This document shows positions 7,200 through 15,896 of a stretch of DNA of 23,017 bases, piece after piece. The notes under the pieces are model-generated. The model was not told the DNA's origin and did not search any database. It saw only the letters and a program-made list of their open reading frames with translations. Every line of letters begins with the position of its first letter. The stretch's first letter is position 1. The stretch is from Aquimarina sp. Lineage in GTDB: Bacteria; Bacteroidota; Bacteroidia; Flavobacteriales; Flavobacteriaceae. Location: NCBI GenBank assembly GCA_020628975.1, contig JAHDEF010000011.1:1-23017 (forward strand), in the 5' to 3' direction. Position numbers and translations under genes: made by a program.

Positions 7200-7568
7200 T
7201 TATTGAATCTTGGTAAGTTTAGTAATGGTGATAATAGTATTACCGTAGCTGTCAGAAGTTTGCTTTTCGGTAGAAGCCTCTTCTTTATATTCGATTTCAA
7301 AAGAAACTCCGTTCAGTGCCGCTGATTTTAAATCGTATTGTTTCAAAATTTCAGCAGCTACTTGATCGGCAATAAAAAAGAATTCTTCGTCATATTCATC
7401 AATAGAAATAAAATTGTACGAGCTTCCATCATAATTATCAAATACGGCAACGATTTTTTTTTCATTTTGAATTGAAAAAGCATCAGTGTAACTAGCAGTA
7501 AAAGAAGTAGAATGATCTGCAAAAGCTAAGGTGCTTAGTAAACAAAAAGTAACGCATATAATTCTCAT
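7200..7568 (-). CDS. Small exported protein of unknown function
   Basis: A 122-residue protein that I do not recognise. With the start at 7568 it begins MRIICVTFCLLSTLAFADHS, a clear Sec signal peptide with cleavage after about residue 17. A frame-compatible ATG at 7595 would put nine extra polar residues in front of it and lies upstream of the predicted transcription start, so 7568 is preferred. The mature part is acidic and beta-rich (SYNFISIDEYDEEFFFIADQ), ends in TIITITKLTKIQ and has no cysteine. A TAnnTTTG box nested within an inverted repeat lies just upstream. Its neighbour on the same strand is the small MscS-like channel, 67 bp upstream. Confidence 0.7.
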   Translation of the reverse strand: MRIICVTFCLLSTLAFADHSTSFTASYTDAFSIQNEKKIVAVFDNYDGSSYNFISIDEYDEEFFFIADQVAAEILKQYDLKSAALNGVSFEIEYKEEASTEKQTSDSYGNTIITITKLTKIQ

Positions 7569-7570
7569 AA

Positions 7571-7605
7571 TCAGTATTTCATCAAATTTAATCATAAAAT
7601 ACTGA
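7571..7605 (-). promoter_or_regulatory. Inverted repeat around a -7 box upstream of the small exported protein
   Basis: TCAGTATTT (7571-7579) and AAATACTGA (7597-7605) are perfect 9 bp inverted arms with a 17 bp spacer. The spacer holds CAAATTTA (7583-7590), which reads TAAATTTG on the minus strand and matches TAnnTTTG. Transcription would begin near 7579, giving a leader of about 11 nt to the ATG at 7568. The arms thus bracket the -7 region as an operator would. No clear -33 TTTG is present. Confidence 0.4.
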
Positions 7606-7634
7606 CTATGTGTAATTTATCGATGAAATACATA

Positions 7635-8174
7635 TTAGGTAAATTCAGAATCATCAAAAAATCCTGTATTGGTGTTAGATTTCGTTTCTAAAATTTCAAT
7701 GCCTTTTTGAATGACTAAATTATTGGGTAAGGTTATATTTTCACCTTTATCGGTTTTCATAAAGAAATAAAACCCTGTCATATCGGTTATGCGACCTACC
7801 CATTCAAAACTGCTGTCTAAAATTCTAATTTTATCACCTATGCGTACAGGGTGGTAAAAGAATAAAACGACACTAGCTGTAAGATTCGAAAAGATAGACC
7901 ACTGAGCAAAAAGGGCTATTCCCAAAATGGCTAGTACAGATGAAAACAGCACTGTTATTTGTTTAAAGTCAATCGCCCATATTATAGAAAGCAAAATAAT
8001 ACTGAGCATGTAAATAACAAACAGGCTGAGATTTACAATCACTTTTCTTCGGTTGAATTCTATTGATTTTAAAATGGTATAATCGTGAATAGCTTTCTTG
8101 GCAAAGAAAATTCCCAAACCAGCAAATAATATGATGGCTAAAGAAAACAATAGCTTTAATTGTAAGGTGTCCAT
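7635..8174 (-). CDS. Minimal MscS-family mechanosensitive channel
   Basis: A 179-residue membrane protein with about three hydrophobic helices (roughly residues 8-25, 45-68 and 75-105). The MscS pore/beta-domain signature follows: LAILGIALFAQWSIFSNLTA, then HPVRIGDKIRILD and WVGRITDMTGFYFFMKTDKG, and then the family motif LPNNLVIQKGIEI. That covers the pore helix and the small beta-barrel domain. The protein stops soon after, so the C-terminal alpha/beta vestibule of canonical MscS (about 280 residues) is missing. Such short forms occur in Bacteroidota, so it may be functional rather than truncated. The family releases solutes on membrane tension. Confidence 0.88.
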   Translation of the reverse strand: MDTLQLKLLFSLAIILFAGLGIFFAKKAIHDYTILKSIEFNRRKVIVNLSLFVIYMLSIILLSIIWAIDFKQITVLFSSVLAILGIALFAQWSIFSNLTASVVLFFYHPVRIGDKIRILDSSFEWVGRITDMTGFYFFMKTDKGENITLPNNLVIQKGIEILETKSNTNTGFFDDSEFT

Positions 8175-8215
8175 AAATGAAAATCTAAGTTATTAGCCAA
8201 TAGTGATTAGTAAAT

Positions 8216-8249
8216 CAAATTTAATCGTAAATTTAATAGATTGATCAAA
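8216..8249 (-). promoter_or_regulatory. Candidate promoter of the MscS-like gene
   Basis: On the minus strand TTTG (8249-8246) is followed after 22 bp by TAAATTTG (8223-8216), matching the Bacteroidota -33 and -7 boxes with slightly long spacing. The predicted start near 8212 leaves a leader of about 38 nt. The divergent GH86 gene shows no comparable box on the plus strand. Confidence 0.45.
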
Positions 8250-8260
8250 AATGTTAGTAT

Positions 8261-10465
8261 ATGCGCTCAATAATTCTATTTTTTTTCCTTGCTTCGGCAT
8301 TTCAGTTTGTACATTCCCAAACTAGTGAAGTAAATGTGTTTTGTAATCTAGCTCACGAAGTAGGAACCATTTCTGAATTCGATAGAAAGAAATACATAAA
8401 CCTTCATGCCTCATTAACATCAGGAGATTGGACTGGAGAGGAAGATAAAATGGAATATTTGTTCAACGATCTCGATGTTTATTTAGGTAGAGACAATGGA
8501 TTTATGGGGTGGTACATGAATCAATCTAGCGAAGATACCCGCAGGCCAGGATTTGTAAGTCCCAGTTATATGCGGAATCGCGGGCAGTTTGTTCGTGAAA
8601 CGGTTTATGGTTTAAATTTAAGCGATCGGCACAAATACGAAAATAAAGCCGATGTGATGATAGGTGGACAAGAAAATCCCTTTTGGCCAGGAACTACTAC
8701 GAATCCGTGTTGTGCAGAAACCGCTTGGGAAATTTCAAGTGCGGAAACTATAGGAGATTATATGGGACGATTTTTAGATCGATTTTACAGAAATACGGGT
8801 GAACCGAGCACAAAAGGATTGCCCAAACCTCGTTTTTTGGAAGTGATTAACGAGCCCTTGTATGGACTGGTAACCAATGGAGATCATACACCTTTGGAAG
8901 TTTTTCAATTTCACAATGATGTGGCAGAAGCTATAAGACAGCATGATGATGAAGTTTTGATAGGAGGATATACTGCGGCTTTTCCTTATTTTGATGTCGA
9001 TAATTTTCAAACTTGGGAAAATGAAATGAAGTTATTCATTGATACTTAGGGTACTTCTATGGATTATTTTTCGCTGCATTACTACGATTTTAATAAACAT
9101 CATTTTGATAATGGTAGGCGGTTTGACGGCCCCATAAACTACAAAGGAAGCCGTTTAGAAGCTAGTTTGGATATGGTTGAACATTACAGCCAACTTACAC
9201 TCGGTGTAGTAAAGCCATTATTAATTTCGGAATACGGTGGTAGAGATCATTCTAACGAATGGAAACCTTGGTCACCCGATCGTGATTGGTCGTTTATGAA
9301 ATCATATAGTCCACTGATGATGCAATTCATGAAACGTCCTGATAGAATGTTAAAAACCATTCCGTTTATTGTAAACAAAGCAGAATGGGGCCGAAGAAGC
9401 AACGGTGTACCCTATGCTCCTAGGTTAATGCGACAAGCTTTTGAAGCCTCAGGCGAAACGGGTGATCATTGGGTGTTTTCAGGATTAGTGAAATTTTATG
9501 AGCTATGGGCTGATGTAAAAGGCAAACGAGTACATACTAATACAAATAACAATCAAATTCTAACAGATGCGTATGTTGATGCTAATAAAATGCATTTAAT
9601 CTTAAGCAATTTGAATTTTCAGGAAGAAATTGTAGCAATTGATTTGAAAGGTATAGGTTCTTCTAATCAAATTGCTACCATATCAGCAAAGCACCTTTTT
9701 GGAGGAGATCAAGGCGAACCTGTGTTACAAACTTCAGCATTAGATATTCATACTAATTTTGAATTTACTTTGAAATCAGAAGCTACCGTCATTATAGAAA
9801 TAGCTTTTGATGATTCAGTAGTTATAGATGAAATTTTGCGAGAAAGTCTTCATTATGCAAGTACTTATAAACAAGAAATTCTAGCAAATGCCCCTATATC
9901 TTTTTCGTTTGAAAATGTGATAATTTCAGAAAATACTAGCGGTATTTTACGTTTAGGAATAGGGCGAGGGCATGATAAAAGCTTATTTCCAGAAGTGTCA
10001 ATTAATGGAACGACTTTAGAAATACCTACAAATTATAGTGGCGATGCCCAAGTTTTACGAGAAGGCTTTTTTGGTTTGCTAGAAATACCAATACCCGATA
10101 ATATAGTAGCAGCAACCAATGAAGTAGAAATCATTTTTCCTGATGCGGGTGGATTCGTAAGTAGTGCTGTGATTCAAATGTTTAATTCATCGATAAATAC
10201 AAATGAGCTCTCTAATGAAGCGTTTGATCAGCCACTGAGTCAATATAATATCTTTCCCAATCCTGTAAGAGAAGGGAAATTAAATATTAATGCAGCATCA
10301 GAAATGGCTCTGCATATATATGATTTACAAGGAAAATTACTACGCTCTGAAAAATTAATTTCTGGAGAAAACACGATCGATGTAAGTCGTATAACAACGG
10401 GTATCTATTTTGTAGAAACGAAGACTAACAAAGGTTCAACTATCTATAAATGGTTAATTGAATAA
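8261..10465 (+). pseudogene. Secreted GH86-type beta-agarase/porphyranase with T9SS tail, interrupted by in-frame TAG
   Basis: Two open stretches, 8261-9049 and 9059-10465, are in the same frame, separated by TAG at 9047-9049 (codon 263). Read through, they form one 734-residue protein. It has a signal peptide (MRSIILFFFLASAFQFVHSQ), a TIM-barrel catalytic region with the clan GH-A acid/base motif EVINEP (E198), then MDYFSLHYYDF and the nucleophile motif LISEYGG (about E324). A beta-sandwich resembling the beta-porphyranase A C-terminal domain follows, and the protein ends in a T9SS sorting domain beginning YNIFPNPV. GH86 enzymes cleave agarose or porphyran of red algae; I infer GH86 from overall pattern, and GH50 or another clan-A family is less likely. 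The stop separates the two catalytic glutamates, so neither half should be active. No polysaccharide-utilization partners (SusC/SusD) are adjacent. Confidence 0.8.
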
Positions 10466-10468
10466 CTT

Positions 10469-10499
10469 GTTAGATGGTGGTTTTTACCACGAAACTAAC
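10469..10499. terminator. Hairpin between convergent genes
   Basis: GTTAG (10469-10473) pairs with CTAAC (10495-10499), and inside it GTGGT (10477-10481) pairs with ACCAC (10486-10490) around a TTTT loop. It sits 4 bp after the GH86 stop and 19 bp before the stop of the convergent serine hydrolase gene, where a bidirectional terminator would be expected. No strong T-run follows on either strand. Confidence 0.4.
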
Positions 10500-10517
10500 C
10501 TCAGTGATTTAAAAACG

Positions 10518-11774
10518 CTAAGCATCAGGATTTATAATTTTATCGATTGCAGTGGCTAAATACATATGGGCTCCTGCAGAATTTTTGTTGAGTACATTGG
10601 TCATTAAACAGACAATATATTTTTTTCCATTTTCATGCTCAACGATAATTACGGAATTCATGTAATTGTAAACATTTCCGGCATAAGCAGCACAATCAGG
10701 ATTTTTTTCTCGATCACATTTGTAAAGACTTCCCGACTTAAAATATACCGCAGCATCATCTAAGCGCGATGAATGTGCATAGCGGATACGTCGATCAGTC
10801 AAATACAAAAGGCGTTTCATTTCTAAGCTAGATTTTTGATCAACCACATTTCCTTGTTCTAACTGAACTAAAAATTTCATTAAGCCTAAAGGAGTACCAA
10901 TGCTTCCCCCTTTATCACCTACATAGCGATTAGCCGCCCCTGTAAAAAAACTTCCTAAACGCCATTCATCAGTAGATATTCCCAATTTTCTAAGGGGTAA
11001 GTTTACCACATCGTTTGCTAAATTGGTAAGCGAATCTCTTGGGGTATCTTTAAACCAAGCTTCTGCTTCGTCTTCAGTCAAATATTCATAATTTTCCTTA
11101 AAAGCAGCCATTAATAAAGCTTCACGCCAAACCACACTAGCAGCCCCGTTATTACTTACGGAAACCATATGGTCAGCCCATTCGTACAGTGAAAATTCAT
11201 CGTTAGCTGTTACCCTACGTTTCGTTAAGCGATCAGCATCTATATCGTAAATAGGAATGGTGTGGTGATCCCCTGTACCCCAATATCTAGCCGATACACG
11301 TTTGTTTTTTAGAAGTCTTGTTCTAGCCTCCCATGAATCGGGACAAATTTCAGCGAGTTGTGTAAATAATGCTGTTAAAACAGCGATTTTACCCACACTT
11401 CCAGGTTGATAACCAGAGGTTTCTCGATAAGCTGCATATCGTAAACTATCGGGATTGGTAATGTCCAAAACGGTAGCCGAATACCCTGATCCTGGTAAAA
11501 TACGCTGTATCTCTCGATCGAATTGTGCATCAGTGGTTAATAGAACATTTAGACTATCATTTTTTCTTGAAATTAAATTCAATTTAATATCAGCAAGATT
11601 TTTATAAGCACCAGCGGGAATTCGATTGTAGTCAATACTATCACGCACAATTTTTTGTAAATGTGCCAAACGAACTATACCTGTTGATTGATAACCGTCA
11701 ATAGGGTACTTAACAACAAATGATAATGAAACTACGGCACCTATGAGTAACGTTATTTTTAAAAGAGTTTTCAT
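10518..11774 (-). CDS. Exported serine hydrolase, class A beta-lactamase fold (first of two)
   Basis: A 418-residue protein with an N-terminal hydrophobic segment (MKTLLKITLLIGAVVSLSFV) that is either a signal peptide or an anchor. The three active-site motifs of penicillin-recognising serine enzymes are present in order: SVGK at 126-129 (SxxK), SNN at 207-209 (SxN) and KSG at 346-348 (KTG-type). Family: beta-lactamase2/class A-related serine hydrolases, which include peptidases and esterases, so resistance is not implied. At 418 residues it is longer than a class A beta-lactamase (about 290), with an extra N-terminal 95 residues and a long insert between SxN and KSG. It follows the dikinase-like gene by 4 bp, so they are one operon. 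A second hydrolase of the same fold is encoded in the divergent operon. Confidence 0.87.
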   Translation of the reverse strand: MKTLLKITLLIGAVVSLSFVVKYPIDGYQSTGIVRLAHLQKIVRDSIDYNRIPAGAYKNLADIKLNLISRKNDSLNVLLTTDAQFDREIQRILPGSGYSATVLDITNPDSLRYAAYRETSGYQPGSVGKIAVLTALFTQLAEICPDSWEARTRLLKNKRVSARYWGTGDHHTIPIYDIDADRLTKRRVTANDEFSLYEWADHMVSVSNNGAASVVWREALLMAAFKENYEYLTEDEAEAWFKDTPRDSLTNLANDVVNLPLRKLGISTDEWRLGSFFTGAANRYVGDKGGSIGTPLGLMKFLVQLEQGNVVDQKSSLEMKRLLYLTDRRIRYAHSSRLDDAAVYFKSGSLYKCDREKNPDCAAYAGNVYNYMNSVIIVEHENGKKYIVCLMTNVLNKNSAGAHMYLATAIDKIINPDA

Positions 11775-11778
11775 AAGA

Positions 11779-14697
11779 TTATAGTTTTTCAGTAGTTAAA
11801 ATGGTTTGATTCTCATTAATTTTTGGGCTAATCGATTGTAAATAGCCCGAACTTGTAGCTTGTTTATTTTCTACAAAAGGTCGAATTTGAAATAGCCACA
11901 GTTTATCATTTTCAAAACCTAATTCCACATCGAAAGCTCCATTGTATTCTTTTTTACTTTTGCCCATATTAGTAGCACGAATGCTGGAAACAATGCTACG
12001 AATACCCTGCTTATTATTTTCGTTTAAAATGGGCGCCTCAAAAGTGGTATAATGTGTTTTAGTGCCCCCAGTTTTAGGAAGTCTTAGAAATTCATTTTGT
12101 CGAGCGGGAGCTAAAAGAAAGCTGTTATTTTGCGTTATCAACCAAGTTTCTGCTAATTGACCGTCTACCGCGCCTCCAGCCCCACGGCTAAATGCAGCTG
12201 TAATATCATTCTCTTTTCCTACATTTATTCCTTTAGTGATCAAAACGCCTGAGTGTGTAACATCGACACTAGGGATAATCAAAATTGATGGATATACATT
12301 TTCAGGATTGGTAAGATAACTTTGTCTCCATTTGAAACTACGCTCGGTAAATGGTGAAGCCCAAACTCGTTTAATGCCTTGTAATATTTGTATTTCTTCG
12401 ACAACATTAAAAAGCGTTAAGTTTAAACCAGCCCCAGTAAATTCTTTAAGATCTTCCATATTGGTATCACTTCTTAAGAATACAGGAGTTTGACCTAAGG
12501 GTTTTCCAAATACCTCTTTAAATTGTGACTGAATTTGCTTGATGAACTCTGGTTTTAAAGGCATTCTTAAAATAGCGGTTTCCAACAATTTTAATTGGCT
12601 TAACACCTGAGCTTCAATTTTTGTGGCCGCTACGCCTTGCGAAGTTTGAAGTTCAGCATTTTCGAAGGTAGCTTTTACAAATTCCCAAAAACTACCGTTG
12701 GTATTTGGCATAGGTTGATTCATGTGTGATTTAAAAATTCCAAACGGAATCACTAAGCCTTCCACTACATTATCAGGAAACATATTTTTTAAAGCACCTA
12801 AATTTGCTGCTTTAGGTCCACATAATTTTCCAGAATCTTTTTCGGAAAGATTACGCATGTTCAAAATATCCGTTACATCTAATCGAATGTTTTCAGTAGC
12901 TACCTCAATTTTTTGCTGAGAACGCTGATTTTTTGAAAATAGCCCCTTTTCGATATCAGATAATTGTGTAGCTTCTTTTAAAATTACAGTTCCTGATGGG
13001 GATACTGCAAAAAACACTTGTTTACCTTGATAAGTCAAAAGTGATTCTAGATTGCTGTCAGACAAAGTAGCATTAGGAATCCCAAGATTTCTAGCTAGTA
13101 GCTGTACATGTGAAACTAGATTTCCTTCAGAAACGGTTAAAATTCCTGCTACGGGTTTTAAATCAGATGGAGGTGTACTAAATACGTAAATTTTACTAGG
13201 GTCAATCGTCATATTTTCGGTAGCCTCTTTAATAACCACAAGCTCTCCCATGGCATATCCAGGATTCAAGCCTTTAAAACTGCCTTGATTTTCTACCTGA
13301 AAAACTTGATTACTTAAATTTATTTTTTGTGCTAAATAATCAGATAGTTTACTTACGGATTCTCCTAATGGTAAAGCCACCGATGTACGAATACGATCAT
13401 CTATGAAACCAGCCGCTTTTGGCTCGAATGTAGTGTAGTTTGGAACTACTGGATTATAGACAGCTTTAACTTTAGCAGCACTCCATTCTACGATGCTTTG
13501 CGATAATCTTAAAAAATTACGCAGCTCCTCAATAGAAATTTTTTCTCGACTAGTAATATTTTTAAGTTGCGTATCTATAGCATTCCATTCCCAAGTTTCA
13601 ATGAGTCCAGTGCCTGCCGCTGCTTTACTTAATATATATGTTTTATGAATAAGCTGATTCAAATTATCGGTAGCGCTTTCTTGATTATTTCTTAATAGCA
13701 TTCCTTCTAAATCATTCGAAAAATCTAACAAAAGCAAGCGATCTTTCGAACTTTGAATAGCTGTAATTTGTGTACGTATATCACATAACAAAACCGCAAT
13801 TTGTTCGGCTAATTTATTTGGAGCATCTACAGTAGCAGACGTATTTAAAAATGCTTGAATTTTAGCACTTAAATCTGCATCGCTACGTAGTTGTTTCATT
13901 TTGTTAGCCATGCCCTTAAAATCGATAGGTGCATAGTACGTATACATAGCATCTTCAAGAGAATTCAGTTTCTTTATAATATCAGTAGAAAGCGTTTTTT
14001 TATTTTCTGTAAGAAATGAATTTACTAGTTGAATATCGTTGCGATCAGGGCGGCCATGAATTTTAATTCGGATATCCATGAAAGAAGGTACTTCTTCAGC
14101 AATAAGCTTTGAATCACTACGAATTAATTGTGCCAAATTAGTGTCACCGTCGTGTGGAATATCGCGAAGTGATTGACGTATAAGGTAATAATATTTTTCT
14201 AGTATAGCATCTTTACTTAATAGTTGATGATAGAATTCGATTCCCCAAGCTTCTTCATCTTCCGACTGAATAGCGCCGCGATAATACCTTGATCTTCTTG
14301 TAATCCATCCATCATCTACACTAGCCAGATATTTACTAAGTTGGTATTGTTTTAAACGACTTTGTTGGTGATTGGCGTCCCAAAAATCAGTCTTATCGGT
14401 AAAGGCCAATATATCACCAAAAAATATATGATGTTTATCGCCAATAGTTACAATTTCGTCCTTGTAACTAGCGTGTTGTATACCACCTCCTATAGAATCA
14501 GGACAAGGGTCTCTGGGCTCACGAACCGAACCGTCTTTACAAAACCATCGAATCCTTTTATAAGGTCCTCTTGGGTCTTTTTTTAAGTTTGAAATTTGTG
14601 TTTTTAAATAATCTATGGGTAATTTTTGATCATGTTGTGCATAATTTAAAAAGTAACAAAGACCAAAAAACAAAGTTATATAGATAGAATTTCGCAT
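11779..14697 (-). CDS. Exported PEP-synthase/glucan-dikinase-like enzyme (phosphohistidine plus PPDK_N ATP-grasp)
   Basis: A 972-residue protein with a Sec-type signal peptide (MRNSIYITLFFGLCYFLNYA, then Q). Residues 25-460 are not recognised and contain helical, coiled-coil-like stretches. Residues about 475-575 are a PEP-utilizer mobile domain with GNLVSHVQLLARNLGIP, where H530 is the presumed phosphorylated histidine. Residues about 622-945 are a PPDK_N ATP-grasp domain: KLCGPKAANLGALK (624-637), FLRSDTNMEDLKEFTGAGL (740-758), SGVLITKG (816-823), FSRGAGGAVDGQLAETW (836-852) and LFQIRPF (935-941). PPDK, PEP synthase and glucan water dikinase all transfer the beta-phosphate of ATP to such a histidine. 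There is no PEP/pyruvate TIM barrel, and the order His-domain then ATP-grasp is that of glucan water dikinases. The acceptor is therefore unknown and PEP synthesis is unlikely. An ATP-dependent enzyme outside the cytoplasm is unusual. Confidence 0.85.
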   Translation of the reverse strand: MRNSIYITLFFGLCYFLNYAQHDQKLPIDYLKTQISNLKKDPRGPYKRIRWFCKDGSVREPRDPCPDSIGGGIQHASYKDEIVTIGDKHHIFFGDILAFTDKTDFWDANHQQSRLKQYQLSKYLASVDDGWITRRSRYYRGAIQSEDEEAWGIEFYHQLLSKDAILEKYYYLIRQSLRDIPHDGDTNLAQLIRSDSKLIAEEVPSFMDIRIKIHGRPDRNDIQLVNSFLTENKKTLSTDIIKKLNSLEDAMYTYYAPIDFKGMANKMKQLRSDADLSAKIQAFLNTSATVDAPNKLAEQIAVLLCDIRTQITAIQSSKDRLLLLDFSNDLEGMLLRNNQESATDNLNQLIHKTYILSKAAAGTGLIETWEWNAIDTQLKNITSREKISIEELRNFLRLSQSIVEWSAAKVKAVYNPVVPNYTTFEPKAAGFIDDRIRTSVALPLGESVSKLSDYLAQKINLSNQVFQVENQGSFKGLNPGYAMGELVVIKEATENMTIDPSKIYVFSTPPSDLKPVAGILTVSEGNLVSHVQLLARNLGIPNATLSDSNLESLLTYQGKQVFFAVSPSGTVILKEATQLSDIEKGLFSKNQRSQQKIEVATENIRLDVTDILNMRNLSEKDSGKLCGPKAANLGALKNMFPDNVVEGLVIPFGIFKSHMNQPMPNTNGSFWEFVKATFENAELQTSQGVAATKIEAQVLSQLKLLETAILRMPLKPEFIKQIQSQFKEVFGKPLGQTPVFLRSDTNMEDLKEFTGAGLNLTLFNVVEEIQILQGIKRVWASPFTERSFKWRQSYLTNPENVYPSILIIPSVDVTHSGVLITKGINVGKENDITAAFSRGAGGAVDGQLAETWLITQNNSFLLAPARQNEFLRLPKTGGTKTHYTTFEAPILNENNKQGIRSIVSSIRATNMGKSKKEYNGAFDVELGFENDKLWLFQIRPFVENKQATSSGYLQSISPKINENQTILTTEKL

Positions 14698-14870
14698 AAA
14701 GTTTATACCAGTAAATAGAATGCAATACTATTTGAATTTAACGGTTAATTCGTGCTTTTTCGAAAGAATAATTGACGCATACGGGTGGCTGATTAGCGAG
14801 ATCAAAATTAAAATGATAACTTTAATAATGGTTTGATTTTTGACATTTAGTATTTCCAATGCAACAAGAT

Positions 14871-14893
14871 AAATTACTAACGATTAGTAATTT
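14871..14893. promoter_or_regulatory. Palindrome in the divergent intergenic region
   Basis: AAATTACTAA (14871-14880), spacer CGA, then TTAGTAATTT (14884-14893) form a perfect inverted repeat with 10 bp arms. It lies 174 bp upstream of the leftward dikinase start and 85 bp upstream of the rightward hydrolase start, so it could be an operator controlling one or both operons. A possible leftward -7 box, CAAAATTA at 14803-14810 (TAATTTTG on the minus strand), lies between it and the dikinase gene. No regulator gene is adjacent. Confidence 0.4.
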
Positions 14894-14977
14894 TTAGTAG
14901 TAGAAATGATATTCTATATTGTTAGTCATTGTTGCAATTTTAATTTTTCTACTAAAACCAATTCTAAAACATTTTTT

Positions 14978-15895
14978 ATGACATTTAAAAAAGCAAGTCT
15001 TTTTATATTAGTACAACTATTAATTAACTGCTGTTTTTCGCAGGAAATACTAAAGTCAACAGTATTGCCTGTAGCGCATGAATCGGAAGTGCCTCCACTA
15101 AAAATGTTGGAAGACGATGCGTTAAATGCCCTTTTGTTTAAAGAACTTACCAAAAAACCACATTGGAAATCAATGATTGCAAGCAATCATATGTCTGTAG
15201 GCATTATAGATTTAAACGATATCAATAACATTAAATATGCGGGTATCAATGACAATTTTATGATGTATAGTGCTAGTCTGCCTAAAATAGCCATATTGTT
15301 AGCGGCGATGGACGCCTTAGAAAAAGGAGAGTTGAAAGAAACTCCTGAGGTAATAAATGATATGCGCCTAATGATTAGTAAGTCCAATAATCAGGCTTCT
15401 ACCCGAATGATTGATCGATTAGGCTATTTAAAAATTGAAACGGTATTACGAAGTAAACAATATGAATTTTACGATGAATCAACTGGTGGTGGTTTATGGG
15501 TTGGAAAGCGTTATGCCGCTGGAGGAAAAAGGCACCCAGAGCCTATGAAAGGGCTTAGCCATGCAGCCACGACTATGCAGGTGTGTAGCTTTTATTATCA
15601 ATTGGTAATGGGGAATTTAGTTTCGCCCGAACGATCAAAACAAATGTTAGATATCATGAAAGATCCTGCGTTGCATCATAAGTTTGTAAACACCTTAGAA
15701 AAAATTGCTCCTAGAGCGAAATTATACCGAAAATCAGGTTCGTGGAAAAACTTTCATTCTGATTCTATTTTGGTTTGGGGCCCTCAACGACGTTATGTTG
15801 CCGTAGCTTTGATCGACGATATTTATGGAGAACAAATTATTAGAGATTTGATAAAACCTATTGAAAAAGTCATGAAGGCATCTAGAGTAATGTAG
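14978..15895 (+). CDS. Exported serine hydrolase, class A beta-lactamase fold (second of two)
   Basis: A 305-residue protein from the ATG at 14978. A frame-compatible ATG at 14906 would prepend 24 residues ahead of a good signal peptide (MTFKKASLFILVQLLINCCF, then SQE), so the inner start is chosen. The motifs are SLPK at 100-103 (SxxK), SNN at 136-138 and KSG at 252-254. Between them, STGGGLWVGKRYA and a following RHPEPMKGLSHAATTMQV are typical of uncharacterised serine hydrolases related to class A beta-lactamases. A catalytic omega-loop glutamate is not evident, which argues against a true beta-lactamase. It is 1 nt from the start of the carrier-like gene, so they are surely cotranscribed. 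Together with the hydrolase at 10518-11774 it flanks the dikinase gene. Confidence 0.87.
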   Translation: MTFKKASLFILVQLLINCCFSQEILKSTVLPVAHESEVPPLKMLEDDALNALLFKELTKKPHWKSMIASNHMSVGIIDLNDINNIKYAGINDNFMMYSASLPKIAILLAAMDALEKGELKETPEVINDMRLMISKSNNQASTRMIDRLGYLKIETVLRSKQYEFYDESTGGGLWVGKRYAAGGKRHPEPMKGLSHAATTMQVCSFYYQLVMGNLVSPERSKQMLDIMKDPALHHKFVNTLEKIAPRAKLYRKSGSWKNFHSDSILVWGPQRRYVAVALIDDIYGEQIIRDLIKPIEKVMKASRVM

Positions 15896-15896
15896 T

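Noticed and set aside
9047..9049. Programmed readthrough, or amino-acid insertion at TAG, in the GH86 gene
   Set aside because: No downstream recoding structure is visible and TAG ends several other genes in the window; a point mutation or sequencing error is simpler.
8261..10465. Polysaccharide utilization locus around the GH86 gene
   Set aside because: No SusC/SusD pair, sulfatase, other glycoside hydrolase or sugar-sensing regulator is next to it in the window.
14906..14977. Upstream start for the second serine hydrolase
   Set aside because: It would place 24 polar, Cys-containing residues in front of a normal signal peptide; the ATG at 14978 fits export better.
10518..15895. Antibiotic-resistance beta-lactamases
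   Set aside because: The SxxK/SxN/KSG motifs show only the fold; the second enzyme lacks an evident omega-loop Glu, and both belong to operons with non-resistance genes.
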